The position numbers and the translations under genes were made by a program. From NCBI RefSeq assembly GCF_002243645.1, contig NZ_CP017704.1, positions 3,366,001 to 3,430,000 of the forward strand: a stretch of 64,000 bases of DNA, read 5' to 3'. This document shows, piece by piece, positions 18,347 to 28,621 of this stretch. Positions within the stretch are counted from its first letter, which is position 1. Each line of letters opens with the position of its first letter. The notes beneath the pieces were generated by a model. It was not told where the DNA came from, searched no databases, and saw only the letters and a list, made by a program, of their open reading frames with translations. Source of the stretch: Peribacillus simplex NBRC 15720 = DSM 1321 (GTDB taxonomy: Bacteria > Bacillota > Bacilli > Bacillales > DSM-1321).

Positions 18347-19258
18347 ATGCGATTATCATGGATTGCCGGACTTTTACTATTCGTTCAACCAGTGAATATT
18401 TCTGAAAGCTTATCGGTAACCCACCAAGGACAAACGATTGCTAGTGTCAACCATGCTGATATTACTATGCCCTTACTGGATGTTCCTATCATGGACGTGG
18501 ATAAATTCAATCAATTTGTCGAAAAAATAGACCGACAAGTGTACCAAAAACCTGTAAATGCCACAATAGACAAACAAGGTAATATTCTTCCTGGGCGGGT
18601 AGGTTACAAGCTATACCATCAAGCATTTAAAGAGCAATTTTATTCCTTTTTGTACAGTAGTGGAGCATACAAAATAGAAGTACCTTTGCTTGCTATTCAT
18701 CCAAAAGTTGACAGCGAATTACTTGCGGAGATTCGTGAAAAAAAGATAGGTGAATATAGAACTTATTTTAATGTGAACAACAAAAATCGTACAAATAATA
18801 TCTCGCTTGCTACAGAAGCCATTAATAATTATGTCGTGTTTCCAGGAGAGGTGTTTTCTTTTAATCAAGCCGTTGGCAAGAGATCAGTAGATAAAGGATA
18901 TATGCTCGCTCGAGTTATCGTTAAAGGAGAGTTTTCTGAAGGGGTTGGTGGAGGAATATGTCAGGTGTCATCCACCCTGTTTAATGCTATCGACAATGCA
19001 GGGTTGCAAACTATTCAACGCTATTCCCATACTAGGAGCGTTCCGTATGTTCCATCTGGCCGCGATGCTACAGTAAGCTGGTATGGTCCTGATTTTAGTT
19101 TTAAAAACAAGTACAATCAACCTATCCTAATCCGAGCTACAACGCAAGGAGGAATGGTAAGTATCATGGTTTACTCTTCAGATATGATAAATTATAAGAC
19201 ACGAAAAGTGCCCGCTGCTTCAAATCAGATATCAAAAGAACGGATTGTTTTTTTATAA
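18347..19258 (+). CDS. VanW-family protein (YoaR-like)
   Basis: About 303 residues. A hydrophobic N-terminus serves as signal or anchor. The first half is a variable peptidoglycan-binding-like segment. The VanW domain starts near NRTNNISLATEAINNYVVFPGEVFSF and includes the hallmark SEGVGGGICQVSSTLFNAI and RDATVSWYGPDFSFKN. VanW occurs as an accessory of vancomycin-resistance clusters, but also widely in Bacillus without them; function is unknown. ATG 18347 has GGGGGTG 6 bases upstream. A GTG at 18299 would extend the N-terminus by 16 residues but has a poor site. No other van gene is present. Confidence 0.85.
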   Translation: MRLSWIAGLLLFVQPVNISESLSVTHQGQTIASVNHADITMPLLDVPIMDVDKFNQFVEKIDRQVYQKPVNATIDKQGNILPGRVGYKLYHQAFKEQFYSFLYSSGAYKIEVPLLAIHPKVDSELLAEIREKKIGEYRTYFNVNNKNRTNNISLATEAINNYVVFPGEVFSFNQAVGKRSVDKGYMLARVIVKGEFSEGVGGGICQVSSTLFNAIDNAGLQTIQRYSHTRSVPYVPSGRDATVSWYGPDFSFKNKYNQPILIRATTQGGMVSIMVYSSDMINYKTRKVPAASNQISKERIVFL

Positions 19259-19376
19259 AATCACCTACTATAATATTTCTGTAAAATTCATTTTCAATCC
19301 AACAATATGGACGGAATACGCAATAGCACCGCCGTTGTATAATTTCTGAACCTTACCTTGCACCTAATCTTCGGAT

Positions 19377-19610
19377 CTATAAATGAATTTCACCAACAAT
19401 TAAATCCTGATACTGGCTATAGAATTGTTTCCTGGCTGCAGGAGTGACAAACTCCATTATGCCGGCTGGCTTTATCCGGTTATTTTCTTCAATTCTTAGA
19501 AGCAAACCAAATTCGTCTTTTCTTAATCCGGTTATTATTGCATCGGTATATTGATAATTAATAACCTTAAGACATTCATGTGATCGTTTTCCAATCTGTA
19601 AGGCAGATTA
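19377..19610 (-). pseudogene. ATP-dependent DNA ligase (LigD-type) C-terminal remnant
   Basis: On the minus strand GKRSHECLKVINYQYTDA, IITGLRKDEFGLLLRIEE and IKPAGIMEFVTPAARKQF run in one frame to a stop. From memory this resembles the region just before and into the OB-fold of Bacillus LigD/YkoU-type ligases, the NHEJ repair ligase of spores. No start, nucleotidyltransferase motif or upstream gene body is present, so it is a relic of about 78 codons. The ligase assignment rests on pattern recall only. Confidence 0.55.
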
Positions 19611-19618
19611 TGTATATG

Positions 19619-19657
19619 AAAAGCCGACACTATACTTTAATAGTGTCGGCTTTTATT
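19619..19657. terminator. Strong bidirectional terminator
   Basis: Perfect 15-bp stem AAAAGCCGACACTAT/ATAGTGTCGGCTTTT with six-base loop, upstream of the AraC-type gene. Confidence 0.85.
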
Positions 19658-19739
19658 GTAGCTTTAATTTTATATATCACAAGAAATATCAAATAAAAGA
19701 AATTGATACCTCTTATAATTTTATTAAGGAGTGAGATAA

Positions 19740-20813
19740 ATGAATGAACAGATACAGCTTATGATTGATTGGATTGAAGACAATTTAAAAAATCAATTAT
19801 CATTAGATGAACTATCTAATTATATGGGATATTCCCATTATTATTGTTCGTTTAAATTTCACCAAGTAACAGGTATAAGTATTAGGCGCTATATTCTTCT
19901 TAGAAGATTGTATTTATCCACGGAAGATTTAGCAAATAACAGGAAGATAATTGACGTCGCCTTTGATTACGATTATTCTTCGCAAGAAGCATATAGCAGA
20001 GCCTTTAAAACTGTTTTTGGTATCAATCCTAGAGAATATCAACTTAACAAGTTGCCTGTCCAGTCAATTGTTAAGCTCACTATTAATAAAGACGGGGAAT
20101 GGTGTAGAATGAATGTTTCTAGAAAAATTGAGGTTGAACAGTTACAAAATGAGAAGAGTGAATTGTTTGACAAATACGTGCTCAACATATTGAATGGTCA
20201 AGTTATGTATGAGGAGTTTAAAGATAACAGACTAATGGGAGATTCTGATTACGCTCCATTTAATGAAGCGATGTGTGTAAACGCGACTACTAAACAAGTA
20301 TTTGATAAAGAATTTATAAACACACGAGCTTCTGGACATCATGAGTCGGTAGAGAATTATATCAAAAAGGTCATTGTTCCATTAGACAATCTTTTTAATA
20401 AAGAGTATAAATGTATCGTTTTATGGTTTGGTGAAGACATGTTTTGTCAAATGAACCTACTTACCATACTTTCCTATCTTGAACAGTCCGGATATGAAGG
20501 AAAAGTTTTCTTAAATTGCTTCAAAGAGGATGAATTTAAAGTTAACCAAACTGAACTTAAATTAGGTCATTATTATTCTGTATACAAGGAAGTATTGGTC
20601 AATCATAATAAACCATCAAATGAACTACTTCCGGTCATGTATCAGGCAATAGACATATATTTAGATATGCTAAAAGAAGATAATGCAGTAGTAAAGTATA
20701 TTTCCAAAAATAAAGATTTAGCAACATCAGAATTAATTAATAGGTTATTTGCTCTGTTCCCAACAGTAGGCTATGGAGATTTACAATATATAGAGCTTAT
20801 TAATAAAACTTAA
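19740..20813 (+). CDS. AraC-family regulator with large C-terminal sensing domain
   Basis: 357 residues. Unusually for AraC proteins, the two helix-turn-helix units are N-terminal (residues 5-103: LSLDELSNYMGYSHYYCSFKFHQVTG and FDYDYSSQEAYSRAFKTVFGINPREY). The C-terminal 240 residues contain KCIVLWFGEDMFCQMNLLTIL and look like the DUF1835-type fold seen at 2028, perhaps binding an effector. AAGGAGTGAG lies 7 bases upstream. No target gene is adjacent, so its regulon is unknown. Confidence 0.85.
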   Translation: MNEQIQLMIDWIEDNLKNQLSLDELSNYMGYSHYYCSFKFHQVTGISIRRYILLRRLYLSTEDLANNRKIIDVAFDYDYSSQEAYSRAFKTVFGINPREYQLNKLPVQSIVKLTINKDGEWCRMNVSRKIEVEQLQNEKSELFDKYVLNILNGQVMYEEFKDNRLMGDSDYAPFNEAMCVNATTKQVFDKEFINTRASGHHESVENYIKKVIVPLDNLFNKEYKCIVLWFGEDMFCQMNLLTILSYLEQSGYEGKVFLNCFKEDEFKVNQTELKLGHYYSVYKEVLVNHNKPSNELLPVMYQAIDIYLDMLKEDNAVVKYISKNKDLATSELINRLFALFPTVGYGDLQYIELINKT

Positions 20814-23951
<3,138 letters not shown>

Positions 23952-23963
23952 TTGCTGTTTAAC

Positions 23964-24000
23964 TAGTGTGTTAATCCAAGGAGGATTAATGCACTTTTTT
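23964..24000 (+). terminator. Intrinsic terminator of rph
   Basis: AGTGTGTTAATCC/GGATTAATGCACT stem followed by six T's, 13 bases after the stop codon. Confidence 0.88.
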
Positions 24001-24091
24001 GTTAGAATACAGATTAAATTTCTATAATGGTTCAAACTACTATTATGTTACTTTAACTTGTTAAGATTGCATGATCCGGGTTCTTTATCAT

Positions 24092-24143
24092 GCAACTATA
24101 CAGTTGCTTATTATTGACAAGCAACCGTAGAGTTGCTTATACT
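24092..24143 (+). promoter_or_regulatory. Promoter with two operators for the ArsR-type gene
   Basis: TTGACA (24114-24119), 18-base spacer, TATACT (24138-24143). Two palindromes, GCAACT-ATAC-AGTTGC (24092-24107) and GCAACC-GTAG-AGTTGC (24121-24136), lie upstream of and between the promoter boxes. Binding would block RNA polymerase, so autorepression is likely. Confidence 0.8.
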
Positions 24144-24149
24144 CGATAT

Positions 24150-24428
24150 ATGAATTGGGACAAAGACGCTATATTCAAAGCACTTGGCGATTCGACTCGT
24201 CGGCTTATATTAGACGAACTATCCGAACGCAACGAACTGACGTTGTATGAACTTACGGTACGTCTCATTATGAAGCACGACCTTTCCATTTCGCGACAGG
24301 CGATAGCTAAACATCTTTCTGCATTGGAAGATGCAGGGCTCGTAAAATCAAAACGAAAGGGAAAATATCGAGTACTTATATTCAACAACGAACCACTTAA
24401 AAATTTACTGAAAGGATGGATAGAGTAA
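24150..24428 (+). CDS. ArsR-family repressor, probably translated from a leaderless mRNA
   Basis: 92 residues, one winged helix: IFKALGDSTRRLILDELSE, then SISRQAIAKHLSALEDAGLVKSKRKGKYRVL. This is the group of ArsR-type regulators often found with VOC or START-domain genes. The start at 24150 is the only one giving the family's N-terminus. It lies 6 bases after the -10 box and has no ribosome site, so transcription probably begins at or next to the ATG. It precedes the VOC gene at 24532 by about 100 bases and may control it. Confidence 0.85.
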   Translation: MNWDKDAIFKALGDSTRRLILDELSERNELTLYELTVRLIMKHDLSISRQAIAKHLSALEDAGLVKSKRKGKYRVLIFNNEPLKNLLKGWIE

Positions 24429-24531
24429 TTTTGTTAAAAAAACTTCTGACGAATGTATGGGTTTTTCTGCTTGGAGCCAGATTGTTAGCAGAGTACCATA
24501 CGTCGCAAATATCAAAGGAGGCATAAACATT

Positions 24532-24915
24532 ATGAAAATCATTGTTACCAGTATCTTCGTTCAAGATCAAGACAAGGCATTGGAATTTTATTCAGAAAAG
24601 CTGGGATTTGTAAAAAAGCATGACGTTCCCATGGGGAAATTTAGGTGGATTACGCTTGTTTCTCCAGATGATCATGACGGTACCGAGCTTTTACTCGAAC
24701 CGAATGAGCATCCTGCCGCAAAGGAGTATCAAGAGAAGTTATTTGCTGAAGGCATCCCAGTAACCATGTTTGGGGTTGCAGATATTCACGTAGAGTACAA
24801 ACGATTAAGCGAAATAGGCGTGAAGTTTACCATGGAACCGACAAAAATGGGCGAATTAACAATAGCTGTCTTCGACGATACATGCGGAAACCTTATTCAG
24901 ATAGTGCAGAAGTAA
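24532..24915 (+). CDS. VOC family protein
   Basis: 127 residues from ATG 24532, which has AAAGGAGG 9 bases upstream. VTSIFVQDQDKALEFYSEKLGF opens the first half; EIGVKFTMEPTKMGELTIAVFDDTCGNLIQI closes the second. The terminal metal Glu is replaced by Gln in NLIQIVQ, so metal catalysis is uncertain and a binding or resistance role is possible. It is the probable partner of the ArsR-type gene in front. The reaction is unknown. Confidence 0.85.
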   Translation: MKIIVTSIFVQDQDKALEFYSEKLGFVKKHDVPMGKFRWITLVSPDDHDGTELLLEPNEHPAAKEYQEKLFAEGIPVTMFGVADIHVEYKRLSEIGVKFTMEPTKMGELTIAVFDDTCGNLIQIVQK

Positions 24916-24933
24916 CTTTATGACGAAATACCC

Positions 24934-25080
24934 TAGTTTCTAAACGACTTTTTTTGTAATTTTTAAGTTTGGTGAAGTGTTTTTTTATCGAAAATTAAAC
25001 AACTTTATTTTAACCCTGTCCTAATTTTAGAACAGGGTTATGCTTGTTTGAGGTTTTAAAATTAAATAACTTTATTGTCA
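24934..25080 (+). repeat. Dispersed repeat family 2 with covarying hairpin
   Basis: About 147 bases from CTAGTTTCTAAACGAC to AACTTTATTGTC, with the central hairpin ACCCTGTCCTAA/TTAGAACAGGGT at 25013-25039. An inverted copy lies at 57101-57250, where the stem pairs change together, and a shortened copy at 58843-58900. Confidence 0.8.
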
Positions 25081-25084
25081 CTCT

Positions 25085-25139
25085 ACAGCTGATCAACAGC
25101 TCCTTTTTTTATGGAACTAACGGGGAAGGTTAGTGAAAG
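25085..25139 (+). repeat. Repeat family 1, short terminator plus palindrome module
   Basis: Hairpin AGCTGATCAACAGCTCC with T-run, then GGAACTAACGGGGAAG-GTTAG. Confidence 0.8.
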
Positions 25140-25230
25140 AAGGAGTTTCCATTTTTTACACAAATGAAAAGGTGTCAAATGGTATGATTGAAAAAGAAAT
25201 TGTACAGAAATTTTAGGGGGAAATATTTTC

Positions 25231-25464
25231 TTGAAAATAGTTAGAATTATCTTAGTAATAGTGGTTATTGTTCTATCAGGTTATAGTCTAATAACTCAAA
25301 CCTTGGAGTTAATGCCGTATTATATGTTTTTCCTTGGGGCACTAATATTGGTGACAGGATTAGCCGAACTTCAAAAAGACAGAAAAGGATTTTGGGGGTA
25401 TATGAATATTGCTATCTCTTTATTTGTTTTCTTGGCTTCCATACAGTATTTCTTAATGAATTAA
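25231..25464 (+). CDS. DUF3953-type small membrane protein
   Basis: 77 residues with three hydrophobic segments (about 4-22, 28-46 and 58-75) and the short charged loop LAELQKDRKGFWGY. This fits the DUF3953 family of Bacillus membrane proteins, whose function is unknown. The start codon is TTG, with AGGGGGAA 8 bases upstream. Its TAA stop lies in GAATTAACGGGTGC, the first bases of a repeat copy, so the repeat ends both translation and transcription. Confidence 0.75.
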   Translation: MKIVRIILVIVVIVLSGYSLITQTLELMPYYMFFLGALILVTGLAELQKDRKGFWGYMNIAISLFVFLASIQYFLMN

Positions 25465-25543
25465 CGGGTGCTTTACTTCTATAAGGGAGGTTGCTGAGGC
25501 AGCCTTTTTCTTATGGAACTAAAGGGGCAGTTTAGCTCAATAA
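25461..25543 (+). repeat. Repeat family 1, full copy that supplies a stop codon
   Basis: TTAACGGGTGCTTTACTTC, hairpin GGTTGCTGAGGCAGCCTTTTTC, GGAACTAAAGGGGCAG then TTTAGCTCAATAA. Confidence 0.88.
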
Positions 25544-25586
25544 CAATAAAGTTGTACCAATTAGAGTCTGAATATTAAATGTAATA

Positions 25587-26129
25587 ATTGTTTTAATTAT
25601 AGTAGATGTACAAAAAGCTTTTGAGGATAAAAAATGGGGAGAGCGAAACAATCTAAGTGCAGAAGAAAATATTAAAAAGATACTAACATTATGGAGGGAA
25701 AAGTGCTGGCAAGTAATACATATTCAACAAATGTCCGATAACCCTAGTTCCGTATTCCATCCAAAGAATGAAGGATTCGCTATTAAAGAATTGGTTAAGC
25801 CTCTTGGAGAAGAAGTAATTATAACAAAGAAAGTAAATAGTAGTTTTATCGGTACAAAATTAGAAGAATTTCTGAAATTAAATGATATCACAACAGTAGT
25901 AATAACAGGTTTGACTACGCCTCACTGTGTGTCTACAACCACAAGAATGAGTGGGAATTTAGGTTTTAATACTTACCTTATTTCAGATGCGACAGCAGCA
26001 TTTGGCATAAAAGACCAAAATGATAACTATTATGATGCCGAGACTATACATAATATTTCTTTAGCAACCTTAAATGACGAGTTCGCTACTATACTTACAA
26101 CAGAACAATTAATAAATGAAGTATTTTAA
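25587..26129 (+). CDS. Isochorismatase-family cysteine hydrolase lacking a normal start codon
   Basis: The frame encodes a nearly complete protein of about 180 residues: VLIIVDVQKAFED with the catalytic Asp, VITKKVNSSFIGTKLEEFL with the catalytic Lys, and VVITGLTTPHCVSTTTRMS with the nucleophilic Cys. So the triad is intact. No ATG, GTG or TTG exists at the N-terminus; codons back to the TGA near 25569 are ATA, TTA, AAT, GTA, ATA and ATT. The first ATG, at 25731, would remove the catalytic Asp. There is no ribosome site. The upstream repeat copy ends 45 bases before, so its arrival may have removed the start. Family hydrolases act on isochorismate, nicotinamide or similar amides. Confidence 0.8.
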   Translation: MVLIIVDVQKAFEDKKWGERNNLSAEENIKKILTLWREKCWQVIHIQQMSDNPSSVFHPKNEGFAIKELVKPLGEEVIITKKVNSSFIGTKLEEFLKLNDITTVVITGLTTPHCVSTTTRMSGNLGFNTYLISDATAAFGIKDQNDNYYDAETIHNISLATLNDEFATILTTEQLINEVF

Positions 26130-26137
26130 GTTTGTTA

Positions 26138-26227
26138 AACTAACAGGGTGCTTTTACTTCAAAAAGGGAGATTGCTGCGGCAATCTTTTTTCTTACGGAA
26201 CTAAAGGGGCAGGATAGTTGAACAAGC
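26138..26227 (+). repeat. Repeat family 1, full copy
   Basis: AACTAACAGGGTGCTTTTAC, hairpin AGATTGCTGCGGCAATCTTTTTTC, GGAACTAAAGGGGCAG then GATAGTTGAACAAG. It starts 9 bases after the isochorismatase stop. Confidence 0.88.
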
Positions 26228-26296
26228 GAATCAATGTCTATGCTACAATCATTACTAGCATAGCCAGTAATATAAGTTAATGTTTGGGAGATCATT

Positions 26297-27055
26297 ATGG
26301 GAAAAATAAAAATAGCTTTATTACACCTATTGCCTATTGCTGGTGATGTGGAGTATAACCAAAAACTTATTGAACAAGCCATTCATATAGCATCAAATAA
26401 TAATGCCGATTGGATTATAACACCCGAACTATGTGTCAGCGGACTTCAATTCAATCATAAGATTGGGACTGGATGGATTAACAGGCAACCTGATACTTGG
26501 ATGAGTAATTTGAGCCGTAAACTAAAGAATTTGAAGAGCACTGTATTTTTGGGTTGCCCTGAAAAAGGCAGTAACGGAGAGTTGTATAATTCTGTGTTTG
26601 TCATAGATAAAAAAGGTCATTTATTAGGTAAACAGAGAAAAATCAGTGTTATTGATGATTGGTCAGCTTCAGGGGATGTAATAGAGCCAATAAAAACGGA
26701 CAATGTTGATGTTGGCATTATGATTTGTGCAGACGCATATACAAAAGATATTGCTTACAACTTATTTGAAAAAGGAGCAGAAATATTAATTGCGCCATCT
26801 TCCTGGGGTCCCGGATTACATGGTCCAGAGGGAGAATGGGAACAAAGGTCATTGGATACAGGACTGCCCGTAATTGTCTGTAATCGTACTGGCGAAGACG
26901 AAACTGTCCGTTTTTGGGATGCAGAAAGCATGATCATAAAAAATGGTGTACGCCTCTTAACACATAAATCAAAACAATCAGCTATACTTACTTTTGAATG
27001 GGATTTACAAAGGATGGAATTAATATCCTCTCATTTCGACATCGATTACATATAA
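26297..27055 (+). CDS. Carbon-nitrogen hydrolase (nitrilase superfamily)
   Basis: 252 residues with the Glu-Lys-Cys triad: Glu44 (WIITPELCVSG), Lys115 (KQRKISVID) and Cys144 (VGIMICADAY). A second Glu follows in HGPEGEWEQRS. The superfamily hydrolyses nitriles or amides, or transfers acyl groups; short members like this are usually amidases with unknown substrate. It is cytoplasmic, with no signal peptide. GGGAGATC lies 6 bases upstream. It stands alone between two repeat copies, next to the isochorismatase-like gene, also a small amide or ester hydrolase. Confidence 0.87.
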   Translation: MGKIKIALLHLLPIAGDVEYNQKLIEQAIHIASNNNADWIITPELCVSGLQFNHKIGTGWINRQPDTWMSNLSRKLKNLKSTVFLGCPEKGSNGELYNSVFVIDKKGHLLGKQRKISVIDDWSASGDVIEPIKTDNVDVGIMICADAYTKDIAYNLFEKGAEILIAPSSWGPGLHGPEGEWEQRSLDTGLPVIVCNRTGEDETVRFWDAESMIIKNGVRLLTHKSKQSAILTFEWDLQRMELISSHFDIDYI

Positions 27056-27091
27056 TGAGAACTTAACTTACTACATACACTACACTCTTGT

Positions 27092-27180
27092 TGAACTAAT
27101 GGGTGCTTTACTTCATTATTAGGAGCTGTCCACCAGCTCTTTTTCTTATGGAACTAAAGGGGCAGGTTTGTTGAACAAGG
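27092..27180 (+). repeat. Repeat family 1, full copy
   Basis: GAACTAATGGGTGCTTTAC, hairpin GGAGCTGTCCACCAGCTCTTTTTC, GGAACTAAAGGGGCAG then GTTTGTTGAACAAG. Confidence 0.88.
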
Positions 27181-27260
27181 ATTGAAACTTTATTAATTTA
27201 GGAATCGTATAAAAGAGAGTATTACGGGTAGGAAACGATAACGATAAGGGATGATAAAAA

Positions 27261-27455
27261 ATGGAAACTTGTAGCAAATGCGGCAACGAACTTACGAGAG
27301 CCTATATATCTGGAATTCAAGGAGAATTTCAGATAAATAAAGAACCAAGAGGTTTTTTCACGGATAGTCCGATTTATAGCAAAGTATCTCCTTATGTTTG
27401 TTCTAACTGTGGGTATTTAGAGTTCTATGTAGAACAACCTGACAAATTCAAATAA
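27261..27455 (+). CDS. Small zinc-ribbon protein
   Basis: 64 residues with two CxxC knuckles: CSKCGNELT at residues 4-12 and CSNCGYLEF at about 47-55. The spacing and the segment SPIYSKVSPYVC match small nucleic-acid-binding zinc-ribbon proteins of Bacillus. AAGGGATG lies upstream of the ATG with a 6-base gap. There is no enzymatic domain; the partner is unknown. A degenerate repeat copy follows. Confidence 0.78.
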   Translation: METCSKCGNELTRAYISGIQGEFQINKEPRGFFTDSPIYSKVSPYVCSNCGYLEFYVEQPDKFK

Positions 27456-27485
27456 TGAAAGGGATTTATAATTCTTGTTAAAGAC

Positions 27486-27543
27486 TCGGTTGCTGATGCA
27501 GCCTTTTTCTTATGGAGTTTAAGGGGCAGGATAGTTGAATAAG
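27486..27543 (+). repeat. Repeat family 1, partial terminator plus palindrome module
   Basis: GGTTGCTGATGCAGCCTTTTTC, then GGAGTTTAAGGGGCAG and GATAGTTGAATAAG. The lead-in sequence has decayed. Confidence 0.82.
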
Positions 27544-27858
27544 AATATAGGTGGGAAACGTAGATGGTTTTTCCAAGTAAGGTGAATTAGATTCAGTAAA
27601 CATATTTGGAATAAAGTAAAGCATTAGCTGTTCCCATTTATCAGTAGAGATCCCACACGAAATAGAAGGGGGCGTGCATTTATGGCAGTAACAACAGAGC
27701 AAAAAGACAATTAATTAAATTAATTGTCTTTTTTATCCTACTTGGAATGGAGAAGAATATGAAAGGATTCTAGGATTTGTAGAAATTTAGAATTTCCTGT
27801 CCCCCATCTCCCATTTAGGAAGTTTTTTATTTTTTTCTCAATCCGCTATAAAGTCTTT
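27544..27858. other. Intergenic stretch, hairpin only
   Basis: Contains a 10-codon frame ATGGCAGTAACAACAGAGC... with GGGGG upstream at 27682, followed at once by a terminator (27700-27734). It may be the end or relic of a deleted gene. Nothing else was recognised. Confidence 0.45.
27700..27734 (+). terminator. Intrinsic terminator
   Basis: AAAAAGACAATTAA/TTAATTGTCTTTTTT stem; the hairpin overlaps the stop of the 10-codon frame. Confidence 0.75.
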
Positions 27859-28257
27859 TTAAGCATTCAATATCCGTTGCGTTGTAACGGAACAAACAGT
27901 TTTAACGGAACAAATAGATGAAAGGTTAATAGTGAAATTACCCATTGCTCTGTCATTAACTATCACTTGTCCCGTAACAGGATCAAAACTTCGTAACTCT
28001 ACAAATATAGGTTTAAAAGGTTCAGCGGTTGTAGTAAATCCAATGATTGAACCTATGATAGAAGTCCTTAAAAACTCACTTATTTCTCGTCGAGTCTGAC
28101 ATGCTTGTCCGATAGGCGCTAATGTTGTTTTATGACTCTTATCCTTACATTTATGACAGCGGGATGATTTATCACAGCGAGATGATTTATCACCGCTGAA
28201 TGGATTATGATCACAGAATGGGTTATGACGGCATAATATATTTTGACAAGATTTCAT
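27859..28257 (-). CDS. Cys/His-rich protein, candidate spore-surface protein
   Basis: 132 residues, no signal peptide. Residues 1-45 are rich in Cys, His, Lys and Ser, with near-repeats HNPFCDHNPF and DKSSRCDKSSRCHKC. From about 48 a conserved-looking domain starts (GQACQTRREISEFLRTSIIGSIIGF), with beta-rich FVELRSFDPVTGQVIVNDRA and a C-terminal SICSVKTVCSVTTQR. Nine or so cysteines and the lack of export signals resemble cross-linked coat or exosporium proteins, but no known family was matched. AAGGAGTGAT lies 8 bases upstream of the ATG on this strand. An inference, not an identification. Confidence 0.65.
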   Translation of the reverse strand: MKSCQNILCRHNPFCDHNPFSGDKSSRCDKSSRCHKCKDKSHKTTLAPIGQACQTRREISEFLRTSIIGSIIGFTTTAEPFKPIFVELRSFDPVTGQVIVNDRAMGNFTINLSSICSVKTVCSVTTQRILNA

Positions 28258-28439
28258 ATATATATATCACTCCTTTTTCTACTATATATATGAGATAAAA
28301 AAAAACATGCTTGTACAAATATACTAAATTCTCTGCCTTTATCGTATCCGTCCTTCCATTAGGCAATCTTATTTATATTTCTAATGAATGTTTCGTAATC
28401 GTTACTAAGTTGGAAAAGAGTTTGTGTAAGAATGCTCTT
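28258..28439. other. Divergent intergenic region
   Basis: Upstream of the Cys/His-rich gene. Contains an AT palindrome TATATATAT near 28257-28290 and no gene. Confidence 0.4.
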
Positions 28440-28513
28440 AAACTAACAAGTGCTTTAGCTGAAGATCAGAGTTGTCTTTAAGGCAGCTTTTTCTTATGCA
28501 ACTATAGGGGCAG
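28440..28513 (+). repeat. Repeat family 1, left part, interrupted by IS110 copy C
   Basis: AAACTAACAAGTGCTTTAGC, hairpin GAGTTGTC/GGCAGCTTTTTC, then GCAACTATAGGGGCAG up to the element. The right arm TTTAGTTTAATAAG resumes at 30273. Confidence 0.88.
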
Positions 28514-28621
28514 CATTCCTGTTAGAAGGATGTTCGAAGTCTTGAAAGAAAAAGAGCCCTCTTGTATGATGCATGAGTGTCAACGACCATTGACTCAGCA
28601 TCAAACAAGGAGGACTTCTCT

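Noticed and set aside
18347..19258. Vancomycin-resistance cluster
   Set aside because: Only a VanW-family gene is present; no vanH, vanA/B, vanX, vanS or vanR homologue lies in the window.
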